DNA of 64,000 nucleotides from Candidatus Thiodictyon syntrophicum (GCF_002813775.1 NZ_CP020370.1:3311501-3375500), one strand, 5' to 3'. Numbered from the stretch's first letter, positions 7,723 to 17,943 are shown. Program-made: numbers and translations. The notes: generated by a model not told the origin, from the sequence alone.

Positions 7723-9183
7723 TCAGCCCTGGGGGCCGAAGGGGCTCTCGGAGCCGGACGGGTTGGTGAAGCGGTCATTGAGCGTCTGGACATAGGCATC
7801 GCAGTTCTGCAACACCTGCTCGACGCGCCGCCGTGCCTCGGGGCCCCAGCCGGCGGGGGTGGCGGCGAGGACGGTCCGCCAGGGCGTGGTGTTGTACGCA
7901 AAGGCGCCCGCCAGGTTGCCCTCCACATTGGACGCCGCGGCCCGCAGGCGCACCCAGTCCACCAGGCCCTTGGTGGCCAGGCGGCGGATCCCGAAGTGAG
8001 CGGCCAGGGCCAGCCCGGCCAGGATGCCGAACAGGGCCTTGGGTCCCCAACTGACCTGCTCGAGGACGGTGTACCAGGGCGGATCGTAGGTCAGACCCTG
8101 CCAGTGCCCGGCACCGATGCTCCAGAACAGAAACATGACCCCGACGATCGCCAGGAGGATCGCATCGGCGGTCAGGACCCGCCGGCGCCAGCGCGACAGG
8201 GCCTGCGTCAGGATGGGTGCGGCGCCCTCGCCGATGTCGTTGGCGGTCTTGTCCAGGGCGCCGACGATGCGGTAGGCGCGCTCCACCTCCACCGAGTGCA
8301 TCCGGCCGTGGATCTCGGCCAGATCCGTGTCGCGCTTGCTTTCATAGCGGCGGCGCAGGGCTGGCTCCTCGATCGGGCTGGCCGCCTCCGGGCAATAAAT
8401 GGTATAGAAGCGCCCGGCGGTCAGGCCCTCTTCCCCCAGTGCCCGTTGCCAGGCGGCCACGACGTCCTCCGGATTGTCCTCGCGGGCGGTCATGTCGATC
8501 TGGTTCAGGATGAACATGAACTTGCCGGGGTCGGCGCGGTGGATGGTCTTGCCCACCAGGTGGTGCAGGGTGTCGCGCATGGCGCCCGGCTCCGGGTGGC
8601 GGGCGTCGAAGAAGACCAGGACCAGGTCGGAGAGGTCGATGATGTGGTCGACGATGCGCAGCGTTGCGGTCCGCTGCTTGTCGGCGTCGAAGCCGGGGGA
8701 GTCGATCAGGATCTTGCCGCGCAGGACCTCGCTCGGGCAGGCCTTCAGTTGCAGATAGGCGTCGATGCGCGCCCCCTCACCGCTGGCCACCTGATTGATG
8801 CTGCTGGAGATCCGATACAGCGGGAAGCGCGGGTCCGCGTCCAGGGCAACCCCGGGCAGGGCCTGGGTGGTCGCGGCACGGCTGTAGCAGATGACGGTGA
8901 AGCGATCATCCACCGCCTGATTGCCGGTGCGCTGGACCTTCTGCCCCAGGTAGTGGTTGATGAAGGTGGACTTGCCGGAGGAGAAGGTCCCCAGGACCGA
9001 GATCAGGGGCCACCAGGGGATCTGGGTGGCGTAGGACTCGCCGGTCGGCAACAGCCCCATGGCGTGGGCGACCTTGTCCAGTTCCCGGAAGCTCTGCACG
9101 GCGCTCAGGAGCACCGGGTTTTCCTGCTCCAAATGACGTTCCAGGTTGATCAGGCGCTGGGACACGACCTCTTCTGACGGCAT
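7723..9183 (-). CDS. dynamin-like membrane-associated GTPase
   Basis: 486 residues, ATG preceded by AAGGA (about 8 nt). The N-terminal helical part is followed by a G domain: SVLGTFSSGKSTFIN (P-loop, about residues 63-77), ILIDSPGFD (G3, DxxG) and FILNQIDM (G4, NQxD-like). These features resemble EHD/dynamin-type GTPases that remodel or tether membranes. Two hydrophobic segments follow: LTADAILLAIVGVMFLFWSI (about 330-350) and LFGILAGLALAAHFGI (about 382-400), so it is probably an inner-membrane protein with the G domain in the cytoplasm. The C-terminus is helical. No partner dynamin lies next to it. The cellular role is unknown. Confidence 0.75.
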   Translation of the reverse strand: MPSEEVVSQRLINLERHLEQENPVLLSAVQSFRELDKVAHAMGLLPTGESYATQIPWWPLISVLGTFSSGKSTFINHYLGQKVQRTGNQAVDDRFTVICYSRAATTQALPGVALDADPRFPLYRISSSINQVASGEGARIDAYLQLKACPSEVLRGKILIDSPGFDADKQRTATLRIVDHIIDLSDLVLVFFDARHPEPGAMRDTLHHLVGKTIHRADPGKFMFILNQIDMTAREDNPEDVVAAWQRALGEEGLTAGRFYTIYCPEAASPIEEPALRRRYESKRDTDLAEIHGRMHSVEVERAYRIVGALDKTANDIGEGAAPILTQALSRWRRRVLTADAILLAIVGVMFLFWSIGAGHWQGLTYDPPWYTVLEQVSWGPKALFGILAGLALAAHFGIRRLATKGLVDWVRLRAAASNVEGNLAGAFAYNTTPWRTVLAATPAGWGPEARRRVEQVLQNCDAYVQTLNDRFTNPSGSESPFGPQG

Positions 9184-9521
9184 GGGAGATTCCTTATGAA
9201 AAGAATGAACTGCGAATGCTCAGGCGCGCCTGCCAGGGGCCGGCGGGCGAGGCCGCGTCCGCCTGCCGGCCGGGCTGCGCGAGCGGCGGCCGGCCTCGTG
9301 GTGGCGTTTTAATTGACCGCGGATGGTATACCGATCGACCTTGGCGCGGTAGTCTGGCGCTCGCCCGGGTCCCGTCCCAGGGGTAGCGGCGCCGGTCAGG
9401 GCCTTGTGCGGTCACTGGCAGGCGCGCCGGTGGTCGTGCGAGCGGCGCGGCGGGGGTTCTCGGACGCCCCCGGGGAGGTCCCGATTCCCCGCTGCTTTTT
9501 CCTCTGTTCTCCGCGCGTTGC

Positions 9522-9551
9522 TTGAATGCGTACGGGGCGCGCGTGCATACT
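9522..9551 (+). promoter_or_regulatory. candidate sigma70-like promoter for the RND efflux genes
   Basis: TTGAAT (9522-9527) and CATACT (9546-9551) are spaced by 18 bp, about 95 bp upstream of the periplasmic adaptor gene. The remainder of the 460-bp gap (9184-9645) between the divergent GTPase and efflux genes shows no gene I can support. Confidence 0.35.
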
Positions 9552-9645
9552 GTCCGGCGAACAGTGTCGCGGCGGTCGCGGCCGCCCTCGCCGGCCGATA
9601 TTTCGATCCGGACTATAGCGTTTCGTGTGCGATACGATGGGAACT

Positions 9646-10809
9646 ATGACTAGAAGTAAGCTCGGTGCCTGTTTTCTTGTCCTTGCCGCCTGGGTCGGAG
9701 CCGGCGCTGCCGCGCCGCCGCCCGCGGACCTTGGCGAGTCGGTCGTGGTCCAGCAGGCCCAGGGGGCGCCCAGCGTCTCCTTGGGCGGGACCGTGATCCC
9801 CTACAAGGAGGTGGTCCTGTCGGCCCAGTTGCCGGGCCGGGTCGCCTATCTGGCCGGGATCGAGGGCGATAACTTCAAGGCGTCCGACCTCCTGGTGGGG
9901 ATCGACGACGCCGAACTGCTCGCCAAGCGGCGCGCCATGGTCGCCCAGATGGCGAGCGCCGACGCCCAGTTGCGCAACGCCGGGGTGCAGTACAACCGGG
10001 AGATGTTCTCGCCGCGTACCAACGCCTCCCCGGGCGGCATGGGCGTGCCCAATCTGTTCGACCAGATGTTCACCCGGCCGATGGAGGGACTCGTCGGTGA
10101 TCGGGAGCGCGGCGCCGAGCGCGGCGCGGACCTCTTCGCCTCCGGCATCCAGGTGCAGGAGGCCCAGAATACGATCATGCGTCTCCAGGCCGAACTCCAG
10201 GCCTTAGATACCAAGATCCGCGACGCGCGCAGCATCGCCCCCTTCGCCGGGGTCATCGTGAAGAAGCTCGTCGAGGTGGGGGACACCGTCCAGCCCGGCC
10301 AGCCGCTGCTCAACTACGCCGATGTGGAGTATCTCCAGGTGGAGGTGGACGTGCCGGCGCGCCTGCGCCCGGGGCTGCGCGAGGGCATGGTGGTCACCGC
10401 GGAGTTGGACCTGCATAACCGCCGGGTGCCGGTGCGGGTGGCCCAGATCTTCCCCGTGGCCGACAGCCAGCGCCATACGGTCAAGGTCAAGTTCGATCTG
10501 CCCCAAGGCGTCTCCGCGCCTGGCATGTATGCCAAGGTGCTGATCCCCGACAGCAGCGACAGCGGCGCCGCGGCGCGTGCCAATCCGGTGATCCCGCGCA
10601 GCGCGATCCGCTACAACGGCAGCCTGCCCGGGGTCTACGTCCTGGGTGACGGCGGCGAACCCCAGTTGCGGCTGATCCGCATCGGCGAGGACCAGAGCGA
10701 CGGCTTCGTCACCGTGCTGAGCGGCCTGGCGGCGGGTGAGCGGGTGCTCGTGAACCCGGGGCCGCGCGTGACCGCGGGCTGGGCCAAAGAGGGTGTTCCG
10801 TCCCGGTAG
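9646..10809 (+). CDS. RND efflux periplasmic adaptor (membrane fusion protein)
   Basis: 387 residues from ATG 9646; this start puts a signal peptide (KLGACFLVLAAWVGAGAAA) at the very N-terminus, whereas the frame start at 9625 adds seven residues. The lipoyl half PYKEVVLSAQLPGRVAYL, a helical hairpin, and the second half APFAGVIVKKLVEVGDTVQP are the HlyD/AcrA-type elements. A beta-barrel and membrane-proximal domain follow. The protein links an inner-membrane RND pump to an outer-membrane channel. The pump gene begins 348 bp downstream, with a repeat element between them; no TolC-like gene is present. Confidence 0.85.
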   Translation: MTRSKLGACFLVLAAWVGAGAAAPPPADLGESVVVQQAQGAPSVSLGGTVIPYKEVVLSAQLPGRVAYLAGIEGDNFKASDLLVGIDDAELLAKRRAMVAQMASADAQLRNAGVQYNREMFSPRTNASPGGMGVPNLFDQMFTRPMEGLVGDRERGAERGADLFASGIQVQEAQNTIMRLQAELQALDTKIRDARSIAPFAGVIVKKLVEVGDTVQPGQPLLNYADVEYLQVEVDVPARLRPGLREGMVVTAELDLHNRRVPVRVAQIFPVADSQRHTVKVKFDLPQGVSAPGMYAKVLIPDSSDSGAAARANPVIPRSAIRYNGSLPGVYVLGDGGEPQLRLIRIGEDQSDGFVTVLSGLAAGERVLVNPGPRVTAGWAKEGVPSR

Positions 10810-10839
10810 CAGCGTCACCGCGGCTGAGAATAATTCGTA

Positions 10840-11046
<207 letters not shown>

Positions 11047-11157
11047 TTACCAACTGGCCGGCGCCCTTTTCCGCCAGCCTTTTCCATCCGATGTGCGGCA
11101 GCGGGCCCGCGCCCGACCTGAACGACGCCGCGCCGCAGCGGATTGACTGGAAATCTC

Positions 11158-14100
11158 ATGAGCCAAGAAGTGACTGTTGCCCCCGACCACCAAGAGCCGC
11201 CCGTGGCCGAGGAGCACCTGGGGATCGCCGGGCGCACCGCCCGGTTTTTCATCCGCTCCCCACTCTCCCCGCTCTTCTATGTCGCCATGCTGCTCATGGG
11301 GCTCCTGGGGCTGATCCTGACGCCGCGCCAGGAGGACCCGCAGATCTCGGTGCCCATGATCGACATCATGGTGCAGTACCCGGGGGCCTCGGCCCAGCAG
11401 GTCGCCAATATGGCGATGCAGCCCCTGGAGCGGATCATGAGCGAGATCCCCGGGGTCAAGCACGTCTACTCCGCCTCCCAGCGCGGCCGGGGCTTCGTCA
11501 CCGTCGAATTCGACGTGGGCCAGCCGATGGGGCCCTCGCTCGTGAAGGTGAACGACAAGCTCGCCTCCAACATGGACAAGATCCCCCCGGGGGTCCTGCC
11601 GCCGCTCGTGAAGAGCAAGGGTGTGGATGACGTGCCGATCGTTACCCTGACCCTGTGGTCCAAGGACCTGGACCAAAACGGCGCCCCGGATGTCGATGAC
11701 GGGCAGTTGCGCCTGCTCGCCCAGGACGTGCTCCAGGCGATCGGTCAGGTCAAGAACACGGGGCCCGGCATGATCACCGGCGGGCGGCGCGAGCAGGTTA
11801 CCGTCGATGTCTATCCGGAGCGCCTGTCCGGCTATCAGATCAGCCTGGACCAGGTGGCACAGACGCTCAAGACCGCTAATGCCGAGGCCTCCGCCGGCGG
11901 CCTGGAGACCAGTGGTTCACACTTCACCCTCACCAGCGGCTCCTTCCTGACGGGTGTGGATGACATCAACCGGCTGGTGGTCGGCACCTTCAACAAGGCG
12001 CCGGTCTATATCCGTGATCTGGCACGGGTCACCCTGGGGCCCGAGGATGCGACCCAGTTGGTGGCCTATTACACGGGGCCGGCGGCGGCGCGGCAGGACG
12101 CACCCCAGGGCCGTCCGGCGGTGACTATCGCCGTGGCCAAGAAGGAATTGACCAATGGCGTGACGGTCGCGAACGCCATCATGGACCGGGTGGAGGAGTT
12201 GAAGGGCAGCCGCATCCCCAACAATGTCGAGGTCAGCGTCACCCGCAACTACGGTCAGACGGCGGACCAAAAGGTCACAGAGCTGATCCTCAAGCTGATC
12301 AAGGCGACCTTCTTCGTCTTCGTGCTGGTGCTCTTTGCCTTCCGCGCGCTGCGCCCCGCTATCGTGGTCATGCTGGTGATCCCGGTGGTGCTCTTCATGA
12401 CGGTCTTCGTGGCCTGGATCTGGGGCATCACGATCGACCGGGTGAGTCTGTTCGCGCTCATCTTCTCGATCGGCATCCTGGTGGACGATGCCATCGTCGT
12501 GATCGAGAACATCTACCGGCGCTGGCTGGCGGACGGCCGCACCGACGACGCGACCGCGGTGGACGCGGTGCGCGAGGTCGGCAATCCCACCATCCTCGCC
12601 ACCTTCACCGTCATCGCCGCCCTGCTGCCCATGGGCTTCGTGAGCGGCATGATGGGGCCCTATATGGCGCCGATCCCCAAGCTCGGGTCGGTGGCGATGT
12701 TCATCTCACTGTTCGCGGCCTTTGTCTTCACCCCCTATCTCGCCATCTCCAAGTGGCTGCGTCCCTCGCTTGCGTACCTGGCCGCGGCGGAGAAGCGCGA
12801 GCACCGGGACGCCGAATATATCGAGCGCTTCTTCCGCGCCATCCTGACGCCCCTGATCGAGAGCCCGAAAAAGCGGCGCATCTTCCGCCTGGCCCTGTGG
12901 GGGAGTTTCCTGCTCGCCTGCTCCCTGTTCTATTTCCAATGGGTGGCGGTGAAGATGATGCCGCTCGACAACAAGCCCGAGTTCTCGGTCGTCATCGACA
13001 TGCCCCAGGGCACGGCCCTGCCGGTGACGGCGAACCTGGCCGACACCCTGGCGCAGAAGCTGCGGGAGCTGCCCGAGGTGACCGCCCTGCAGGTCTATGC
13101 CGGGACCGCGCGTCCCTTCGACTTCAACGGCATGGTCCGGCACTATTACATGCGCACCGAGCCCTGGCAGGCGGAGATCCAGGTGCAACTCACCGACAAG
13201 CACGAGCGTCACCGCACCAGTCACGAGATCGCGGTCGCGGCGCGCGAGACCCTGGACGCCCTGGTGGCGGACCTCAAACCGGCGCTGCGGCCGACGCTCG
13301 CGGTGGTGGAGATGCCCCCCGGGCCCCCGGTCCTGCAGTCGGTGGTGGCCGAGATCCATGGGCCTACGCCCGCCCTGCGGCGGCAGTTCGCCCAGGATCT
13401 CACCGATTTTTTCCGCAAAGCGGAGAGCGCCCGCGACGTGGACAATTATCTGCGCGGTGGCTATGACTATTGGCGCTTCGATGTGGACACCGAGAAGGCG
13501 GTGCGGCGCGGCATCTCGGTGGACACGATCAACCGCAATCTGACCATGGCCCTGGGCGGGGCCCCCATCGGGGACATCAAACAGGGGGCGGGCCAGCAGA
13601 GCGGCCACGAGCCCACCCAGATCGTCCTGCAGGTCCCGCTGGCGGAGCGCTCCCGGGTCGACGCCCTGGGCGACCTGCCGATCTCATCGAACCAGGGGTT
13701 CACGGTCCCCTTGCGTGAACTGGGCCAGTTGCGTCTCGCCAAGGAAGAGGATGTTATCTACAACAAGGACTTGCGGGGGGTGGAATATGTGGTGGCGGAT
13801 GTCGGCGGACGCCTCGCGGCGCCGGTCTATGCCATGTTCCAGGTGCAGGACCTGATGGCGGCGGCCGCCTACCGGGCCCCGGACGGCACCAGCCCCGCCG
13901 CCGGTGGGGGCTTGGACGACGCCTTTTACTGGCTGGGGCCCCCGCCGGCCTCCGACCGGCTGTCCCTGGCGTGGGCGGGGGAGTGGACCGTGACCTTCGA
14001 GACCTTCCGCGATATGGGCGGGGCCTTCATTGTCGCCCTGCTGCTGATCTATATCCTGGTGGTCTGGGAGTTCGGCAACTTCCGTATCCCGCTCGTGATC

Positions 14101-15402
14101 ATGGCGCCGATCCCGCTCACCCTGCTGGGCATCATCCCGGCCCATTTCATCATGTTCGAGATGGGCCTGGGGGGGGCCTTCACGGCCACCTCGATGATCG
14201 GCTGGATCGCGCTGGCCGGTATCATCGTGCGCAACTCGATCCTGCTGGTCGATTTCTCCATCCACGAGATACGCCAAGGCACCCCGGTGGCCGAGGCCGT
14301 GATCCGCGCCTGCAAGGTCCGCACGCGGCCCATCCTCATCACCGCCCTGGCGCTGGTCGCCGGCTCCAGCGTCATCATCACCGACCCGATCTTCCAAGGC
14401 ATGGCGATTTCGCTGCTGGCCGGTACCGTCGTCTCCACGGTCCTGACGCTGATCGTCATCCCCTTGGGCTGCGTGGCCAAGAGTCGCGATATGTGCGCGG
14501 TGGCCGCCGCCACGGCGCTGCATCTGCCGGCCGGCGGGCTGCCGTGCCAGGCCGAGGCGGCCGCGCTCGATGCCGCGCGGCGGGAATCCCGCACGGGCGG
14601 CGGGTCCGGGCTCCCGGCGAAGGTCGGGGAGGTCTTGATCCTGGTCTTCTACGCCGTGCGGGGCATCTTCATCCTGCTGTTCGAGTTGGCGAAAAACGCC
14701 TTCAGGCCCAAGCCGCCGCCGCGCGCGCGGACGCTGCGGCCGGGCGGCACGCCGTCGGCCGCGGCGCCTGAACGCCCGGCCGCACCGCCGCCGCGCCGCG
14801 GTATCCTGTCCGTGGTCCTGGAGAAGCTCTGGGAGGTGCTCACACTGGTCTTCTACGGGGTGCGCGGGATCTTTATCCTGCTGATCGACGTCGCGAAGAA
14901 CACCTTCAGACCCAAGCCGCCGCCGCGTCCCAGGCGCCCCAGGCCGGGACCGACGGCGGCGGCCGATGGCGGTTCCGGGACGGGCGCGGCTGGGGCCGGC
15001 TCTGCCGCGCCGGCCGGTCCGCTGCCCGCGGCGCCCGCGACCATGGACGCGGCGGTGACGGCCGCCGCCGCTCCCAAACCGCGCTCCGCCCTGGTGCTGC
15101 GTCCTCCTGCCGCGGCGACACCGGACGCGGACACGCAGGACCCGACACCGCCGTCAGCGCCGGCCCCGGGGACGCACCCCGCGGCACGCCCAGCCGGGAG
15201 TGCGCCGACCCGAACCACGGCGACTGGGGCCGCGGGCAGGACCGGCAGCGCCAAGAAGACCGTCGCCAAGCCATCGACCCGGGCGGGCACGGTCGCGCCC
15301 AAGGCCGAGGCACCGAAGGCCCAACCGGCACCGACGCGCTCCCCGCGGCGCGGCATCCGGCTGAAGAAGAGCGATGACGAACCCGGCGGGGACGCGTCTT
15401 GA
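11158..15402 (+). CDS. RND efflux transporter permease with long C-terminal extension
   Basis: 1414 residues from ATG 11158. Residues 1 to about 1105 form a complete RND pump: TM1 near 35-55, two large periplasmic loops, a TM4 segment IFSIGILVDDAIVVIENIY (about 432-450) with the proton-relay aspartate pair, and a second TM block to about 1105. Substrate class is not evident. Beyond it lie some 310 extra residues. Two copies of a hydrophobic unit, EVLILVFYAVRGIFILLFEL and EVLTLVFYGVRGIFILLIDV, each followed by a FRPKPPPR basic-proline motif (about 14608-14730 and 14821-14940), are followed by an Ala/Pro-rich tail ending in a Lys/Asp-rich stretch. I do not know this tail in other RND pumps. Confidence 0.85.
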   Translation: MSQEVTVAPDHQEPPVAEEHLGIAGRTARFFIRSPLSPLFYVAMLLMGLLGLILTPRQEDPQISVPMIDIMVQYPGASAQQVANMAMQPLERIMSEIPGVKHVYSASQRGRGFVTVEFDVGQPMGPSLVKVNDKLASNMDKIPPGVLPPLVKSKGVDDVPIVTLTLWSKDLDQNGAPDVDDGQLRLLAQDVLQAIGQVKNTGPGMITGGRREQVTVDVYPERLSGYQISLDQVAQTLKTANAEASAGGLETSGSHFTLTSGSFLTGVDDINRLVVGTFNKAPVYIRDLARVTLGPEDATQLVAYYTGPAAARQDAPQGRPAVTIAVAKKELTNGVTVANAIMDRVEELKGSRIPNNVEVSVTRNYGQTADQKVTELILKLIKATFFVFVLVLFAFRALRPAIVVMLVIPVVLFMTVFVAWIWGITIDRVSLFALIFSIGILVDDAIVVIENIYRRWLADGRTDDATAVDAVREVGNPTILATFTVIAALLPMGFVSGMMGPYMAPIPKLGSVAMFISLFAAFVFTPYLAISKWLRPSLAYLAAAEKREHRDAEYIERFFRAILTPLIESPKKRRIFRLALWGSFLLACSLFYFQWVAVKMMPLDNKPEFSVVIDMPQGTALPVTANLADTLAQKLRELPEVTALQVYAGTARPFDFNGMVRHYYMRTEPWQAEIQVQLTDKHERHRTSHEIAVAARETLDALVADLKPALRPTLAVVEMPPGPPVLQSVVAEIHGPTPALRRQFAQDLTDFFRKAESARDVDNYLRGGYDYWRFDVDTEKAVRRGISVDTINRNLTMALGGAPIGDIKQGAGQQSGHEPTQIVLQVPLAERSRVDALGDLPISSNQGFTVPLRELGQLRLAKEEDVIYNKDLRGVEYVVADVGGRLAAPVYAMFQVQDLMAAAAYRAPDGTSPAAGGGLDDAFYWLGPPPASDRLSLAWAGEWTVTFETFRDMGGAFIVALLLIYILVVWEFGNFRIPLVIMAPIPLTLLGIIPAHFIMFEMGLGGAFTATSMIGWIALAGIIVRNSILLVDFSIHEIRQGTPVAEAVIRACKVRTRPILITALALVAGSSVIITDPIFQGMAISLLAGTVVSTVLTLIVIPLGCVAKSRDMCAVAAATALHLPAGGLPCQAEAAALDAARRESRTGGGSGLPAKVGEVLILVFYAVRGIFILLFELAKNAFRPKPPPRARTLRPGGTPSAAAPERPAAPPPRRGILSVVLEKLWEVLTLVFYGVRGIFILLIDVAKNTFRPKPPPRPRRPRPGPTAAADGGSGTGAAGAGSAAPAGPLPAAPATMDAAVTAAAAPKPRSALVLRPPAAATPDADTQDPTPPSAPAPGTHPAARPAGSAPTRTTATGAAGRTGSAKKTVAKPSTRAGTVAPKAEAPKAQPAPTRSPRRGIRLKKSDDEPGGDAS

Positions 15403-16112
15403 CCCCCGGGGGTATCCCGGCCCTGGCATGGACGGCGCACTGGGACCCTGGCGGCGACCCGCGCGGCGCGGGGTCTGGCCGTCGGCCGGCGCCGCTGCTC
15501 GTTGCGGCGGGGCTTCTGGCCTATCTTCAGTTGGCGCAGGGCAATCCCTGGGGGTTGCCGGTGGACAATGAGGCCAATCAAAGCGGCAGCGCGCGGGACC
15601 AGCGCCCCCCTGGCCCCGACTGGATCCAGGGCACCAATACCCCGACCGGGGCCGCTCGCGGTGCGGGGCCGGGTGAGTTGCCCCGCGCCCGGTTTGGGCA
15701 GTCGCCGGACCCTGGTCGCGCCGCGGACCAGCCACCCGCATGGAATGGCGGCTGGTCCGGCGCCGGCGGGCCACCGCAAGGAGCGGGCGCCGGCGCCGAT
15801 CGTTTTCGTTCCGATGTCGACGCGACCGATGCGTCGGCGGACCCCCGGGCCTGGCCGCCCGGGTCGGCGCCCGCCGCCGCGGGTTATCGTTATCGCGGCG
15901 ACCCGCCGCAACCGGCCGGCAGTGCGGGTGGGTGGGCGGACCCCGGGGCTTACCGTTTCCGTCCCTTGACGGAACGCGAGCAGGCGCGTCAGGGGGCGCG
16001 TGGGCGCCCGCTGGACGCAGGCCAGGGAGCGCCCCACCCGTCCGGCACCCTGCCGGCCTGGCCCCCGGGCGCCGCCCCCGACGACGAGGCCGGCCCCTGG
16101 GGGTCGCGTTGA
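15399..16112 (+). CDS. low-complexity Gly/Pro/Arg-rich protein, unknown function
   Basis: 237 residues if translation starts at TTG 15399, which overlaps the pump stop (TTGA) and follows a GGCGGGG stretch. One hydrophobic segment, PLLVAAGLLAYLQLAQG (about residues 32-48), could anchor it in the membrane. The rest is Gly/Pro/Ala/Asp/Arg rich with motifs such as YRYRGDPP and YRFRPLTEREQ near the C-terminus. The aromatic/charged motifs make it more protein-like than the other frames. No family recognised; the start is uncertain. Confidence 0.45.
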   Translation: MTPGGIPALAWTAHWDPGGDPRGAGSGRRPAPLLVAAGLLAYLQLAQGNPWGLPVDNEANQSGSARDQRPPGPDWIQGTNTPTGAARGAGPGELPRARFGQSPDPGRAADQPPAWNGGWSGAGGPPQGAGAGADRFRSDVDATDASADPRAWPPGSAPAAAGYRYRGDPPQPAGSAGGWADPGAYRFRPLTEREQARQGARGRPLDAGQGAPHPSGTLPAWPPGAAPDDEAGPWGSR

Positions 16113-16162
16113 TCCGGACATCCCGATGTTGTGACTGCTAGAGACAGACGAGGAAAGACGAC

Positions 16163-16969
16163 ATGAAAATCGACAAGCGCATGGTTTCGGCGGCACTGCT
16201 GGGCGCCGTGATGGTCGCCGCCGGGGCGGCCCGGGCCGATGAGGCAGGGGCCCAGTTTGCGGCGGACATGGTGCGGCGCGCCCCGGACGGTCAGGTCGTC
16301 GGGGGCAAGATGTTCGTCGGCGACGCGCGCACCCGCATGGAGATGTCCCAGAAGGGTCGGGATGTGGTGCGAATCTCCGACCAGAAGCGCGGCCAGGAAT
16401 GGATCCTGTTCCCGGCGGAGAAGAGCTATCTGGAGCGCGCCACCCCCCCGGGGGCCGCGGCGCCCGTCCCGGCCGCGCCGTCCGCCGAGAGCGATCCCTG
16501 CGTCGGTATGGCGGGGCTGACCTGTCGCCGGGTCGGGATCGAGGACGTGAACGGGCGCCCCGCGGTGAAGTGGGAGATGTCCATGACCGACAAGGGTCAG
16601 ACCCTGACCGCCACGCAGTGGCTGGACGTGCAGCGGGGCCTGCCCTTGAAGCATGTGCTGCCCAATGGTCAGACGATGGAACTGACGCTGCTCGGCAATG
16701 AAACCCTCGACGGCCGCGCGACCGAGAAGTGGCAGATGACGACGGCGGTGCCCAGCCAGCCGCCGGCGGTCAGTCTCCAATGGTATGACCCGCAACTGAA
16801 GCTGGCGGTACGCGAGGAGTTTCCCGGCGGCTACGTAAGCGAGCTCAAGGCCATCCGCGTCGGCCCCCAGCCCGACGACCTGTTTACGGTCCCGGCCGAC
16901 TATACCAAAAAGGCCCCGCCCCAGGGGGGGCCGACCCCGGCCGACGCGCCCAAGCCGGGCGCGCAATAG
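16163..16969 (+). CDS. exported protein with lipoprotein-carrier-like features, unknown function
   Basis: 268 residues; ATG preceded by GAGGAAAG. Signal peptide MVSAALLGAVMVAAGAARA with cleavage near residue 26. The mature part has alternating strand patterns (GGKMFVGDARTRMEM, EWILFPAEKSYLE, QWLDVQRGLPLKHVL, VSLQWYDPQLKLAVREEF) reminiscent of the LolA/LolB or DUF4412-type beta-sheet fold. Two cysteines flank VGMAGLT and could form a disulfide. The C-terminus is Pro-rich. A ParA-like gene follows 25 bp downstream. Periplasmic location is likely; function unknown. Confidence 0.65.
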   Translation: MKIDKRMVSAALLGAVMVAAGAARADEAGAQFAADMVRRAPDGQVVGGKMFVGDARTRMEMSQKGRDVVRISDQKRGQEWILFPAEKSYLERATPPGAAAPVPAAPSAESDPCVGMAGLTCRRVGIEDVNGRPAVKWEMSMTDKGQTLTATQWLDVQRGLPLKHVLPNGQTMELTLLGNETLDGRATEKWQMTTAVPSQPPAVSLQWYDPQLKLAVREEFPGGYVSELKAIRVGPQPDDLFTVPADYTKKAPPQGGPTPADAPKPGAQ

Positions 16970-16994
16970 CACCTGCATCGGGTAGACAAGCCGC

Positions 16995-17627
16995 ATGATC
17001 ACGCTGGTGGCCAGTCTCAAGGGCGGATCGGGCAAGAGCACGGTCGCATTCAATCTCGGGGTCTGGCTGGCGCAGGGGGCGCTCGCCTGCCGCTTGGTGG
17101 ACATCGACCCCCAGGCGACCCTGACGGACGTGCTCGAGGTCCGGCGCGAGGAAGGTTACACGCCGCCCCTGCAGGTCCTTGATAAGCGGGCACTGACCCG
17201 CGAGCAACTGACCGAGGTGGAGCAGGTCGTCATCGACGCCGGCACGGCGGACATGGACAGCCTGCGCCTGGCGCTCGCCTTGTGTGATCGGGTGGTCGTG
17301 CCGGTGCAGCCGTCGCAGGCGGACATCTGGTCGGTCCAGCGCTTCATCCGCCTGGTGGCGACGGTGGCGCGGGAACGCCCCCCGGAGATCATCGGCTTCA
17401 TCAACCGCGGCGACACCCATCACGCGGTGCGTGAGACCGACGAGGCCGCCGCCGCCCTGGTCGCGGCCCCCGGCATCCGTTTCATCAAGCCGCGCCTGTC
17501 GCAGCGAACCGTCTTCCGGCGCTCCTTCAGCGAGGGCCTCGCGGTCTTTGAACTGGAGTCCAAGGGCAAGGCCGCCCGCGAGTTTCTGGGCCTGGCGGCG
17601 GTGCTCTATGCCGATCTCGTGCGTTGA
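16995..17627 (+). CDS. ParA/MinD-family ATPase
   Basis: 210 residues. Deviant Walker A SLKGGSGKST (residues 8-17) with the signature lysine, switch I region DIDPQATLTD, and VIDAGTADMDS in the Walker B position. ParA-type ATPases dimerise on ATP and position plasmids, chromosomes or protein complexes. No ParB or centromere-like site is nearby, so this is an orphan ParA, which usually positions protein cargo. It is probably co-transcribed with the exported protein upstream. Confidence 0.8.
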   Translation: MITLVASLKGGSGKSTVAFNLGVWLAQGALACRLVDIDPQATLTDVLEVRREEGYTPPLQVLDKRALTREQLTEVEQVVIDAGTADMDSLRLALALCDRVVVPVQPSQADIWSVQRFIRLVATVARERPPEIIGFINRGDTHHAVRETDEAAAALVAAPGIRFIKPRLSQRTVFRRSFSEGLAVFELESKGKAAREFLGLAAVLYADLVR

Positions 17628-17700
17628 GGCCGGCGCGCGGGAAGGCCCGCACCAGCGCGCCGGGTCGGTAGACGGGATTATCCTAAAGAAGAGTATTTGG

Positions 17701-17828
17701 CCGCAAATGAACGCAAATGAGCGCAAATAGACCTGCTGGTTGGGATCGTCGCGGGCGTCGCCCGGCCGGCGAACATGCAGAAAAAACCATGTTTCTGATT
17801 ATTTGCGTTAATTTGCGTTCAATTGCGG
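17701..17828. repeat. imperfect inverted repeat of the GCAAATGAAC family, copy 2
   Basis: Arms 17701-17728 (CCGCAAATGAACGCAAATGA and on) and 17801-17828 are 28 bp each, with about four mismatches and a 72-bp loop. It fills most of the gap between the ParA-like gene and the next gene (17628-17943), in which no coding sequence is evident. Confidence 0.8.
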
Positions 17829-17943
17829 CAAAACTGTTTCCCCCGGGATTACCGGTTATCCGTCGGAGACTTGTCCGGGGGATTTTCTGTTAAGCTCCGG
17901 GGTCTAAGACCGAGCAACTTCCGAACCCTTCCGGTGATTACAC

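Noticed and set aside
7678-9177. 499-codon plus-strand frame opposite the dynamin-like GTPase
   Set aside because: No motif; the minus-strand gene has P-loop, G3/G4 motifs and a ribosome-binding site.
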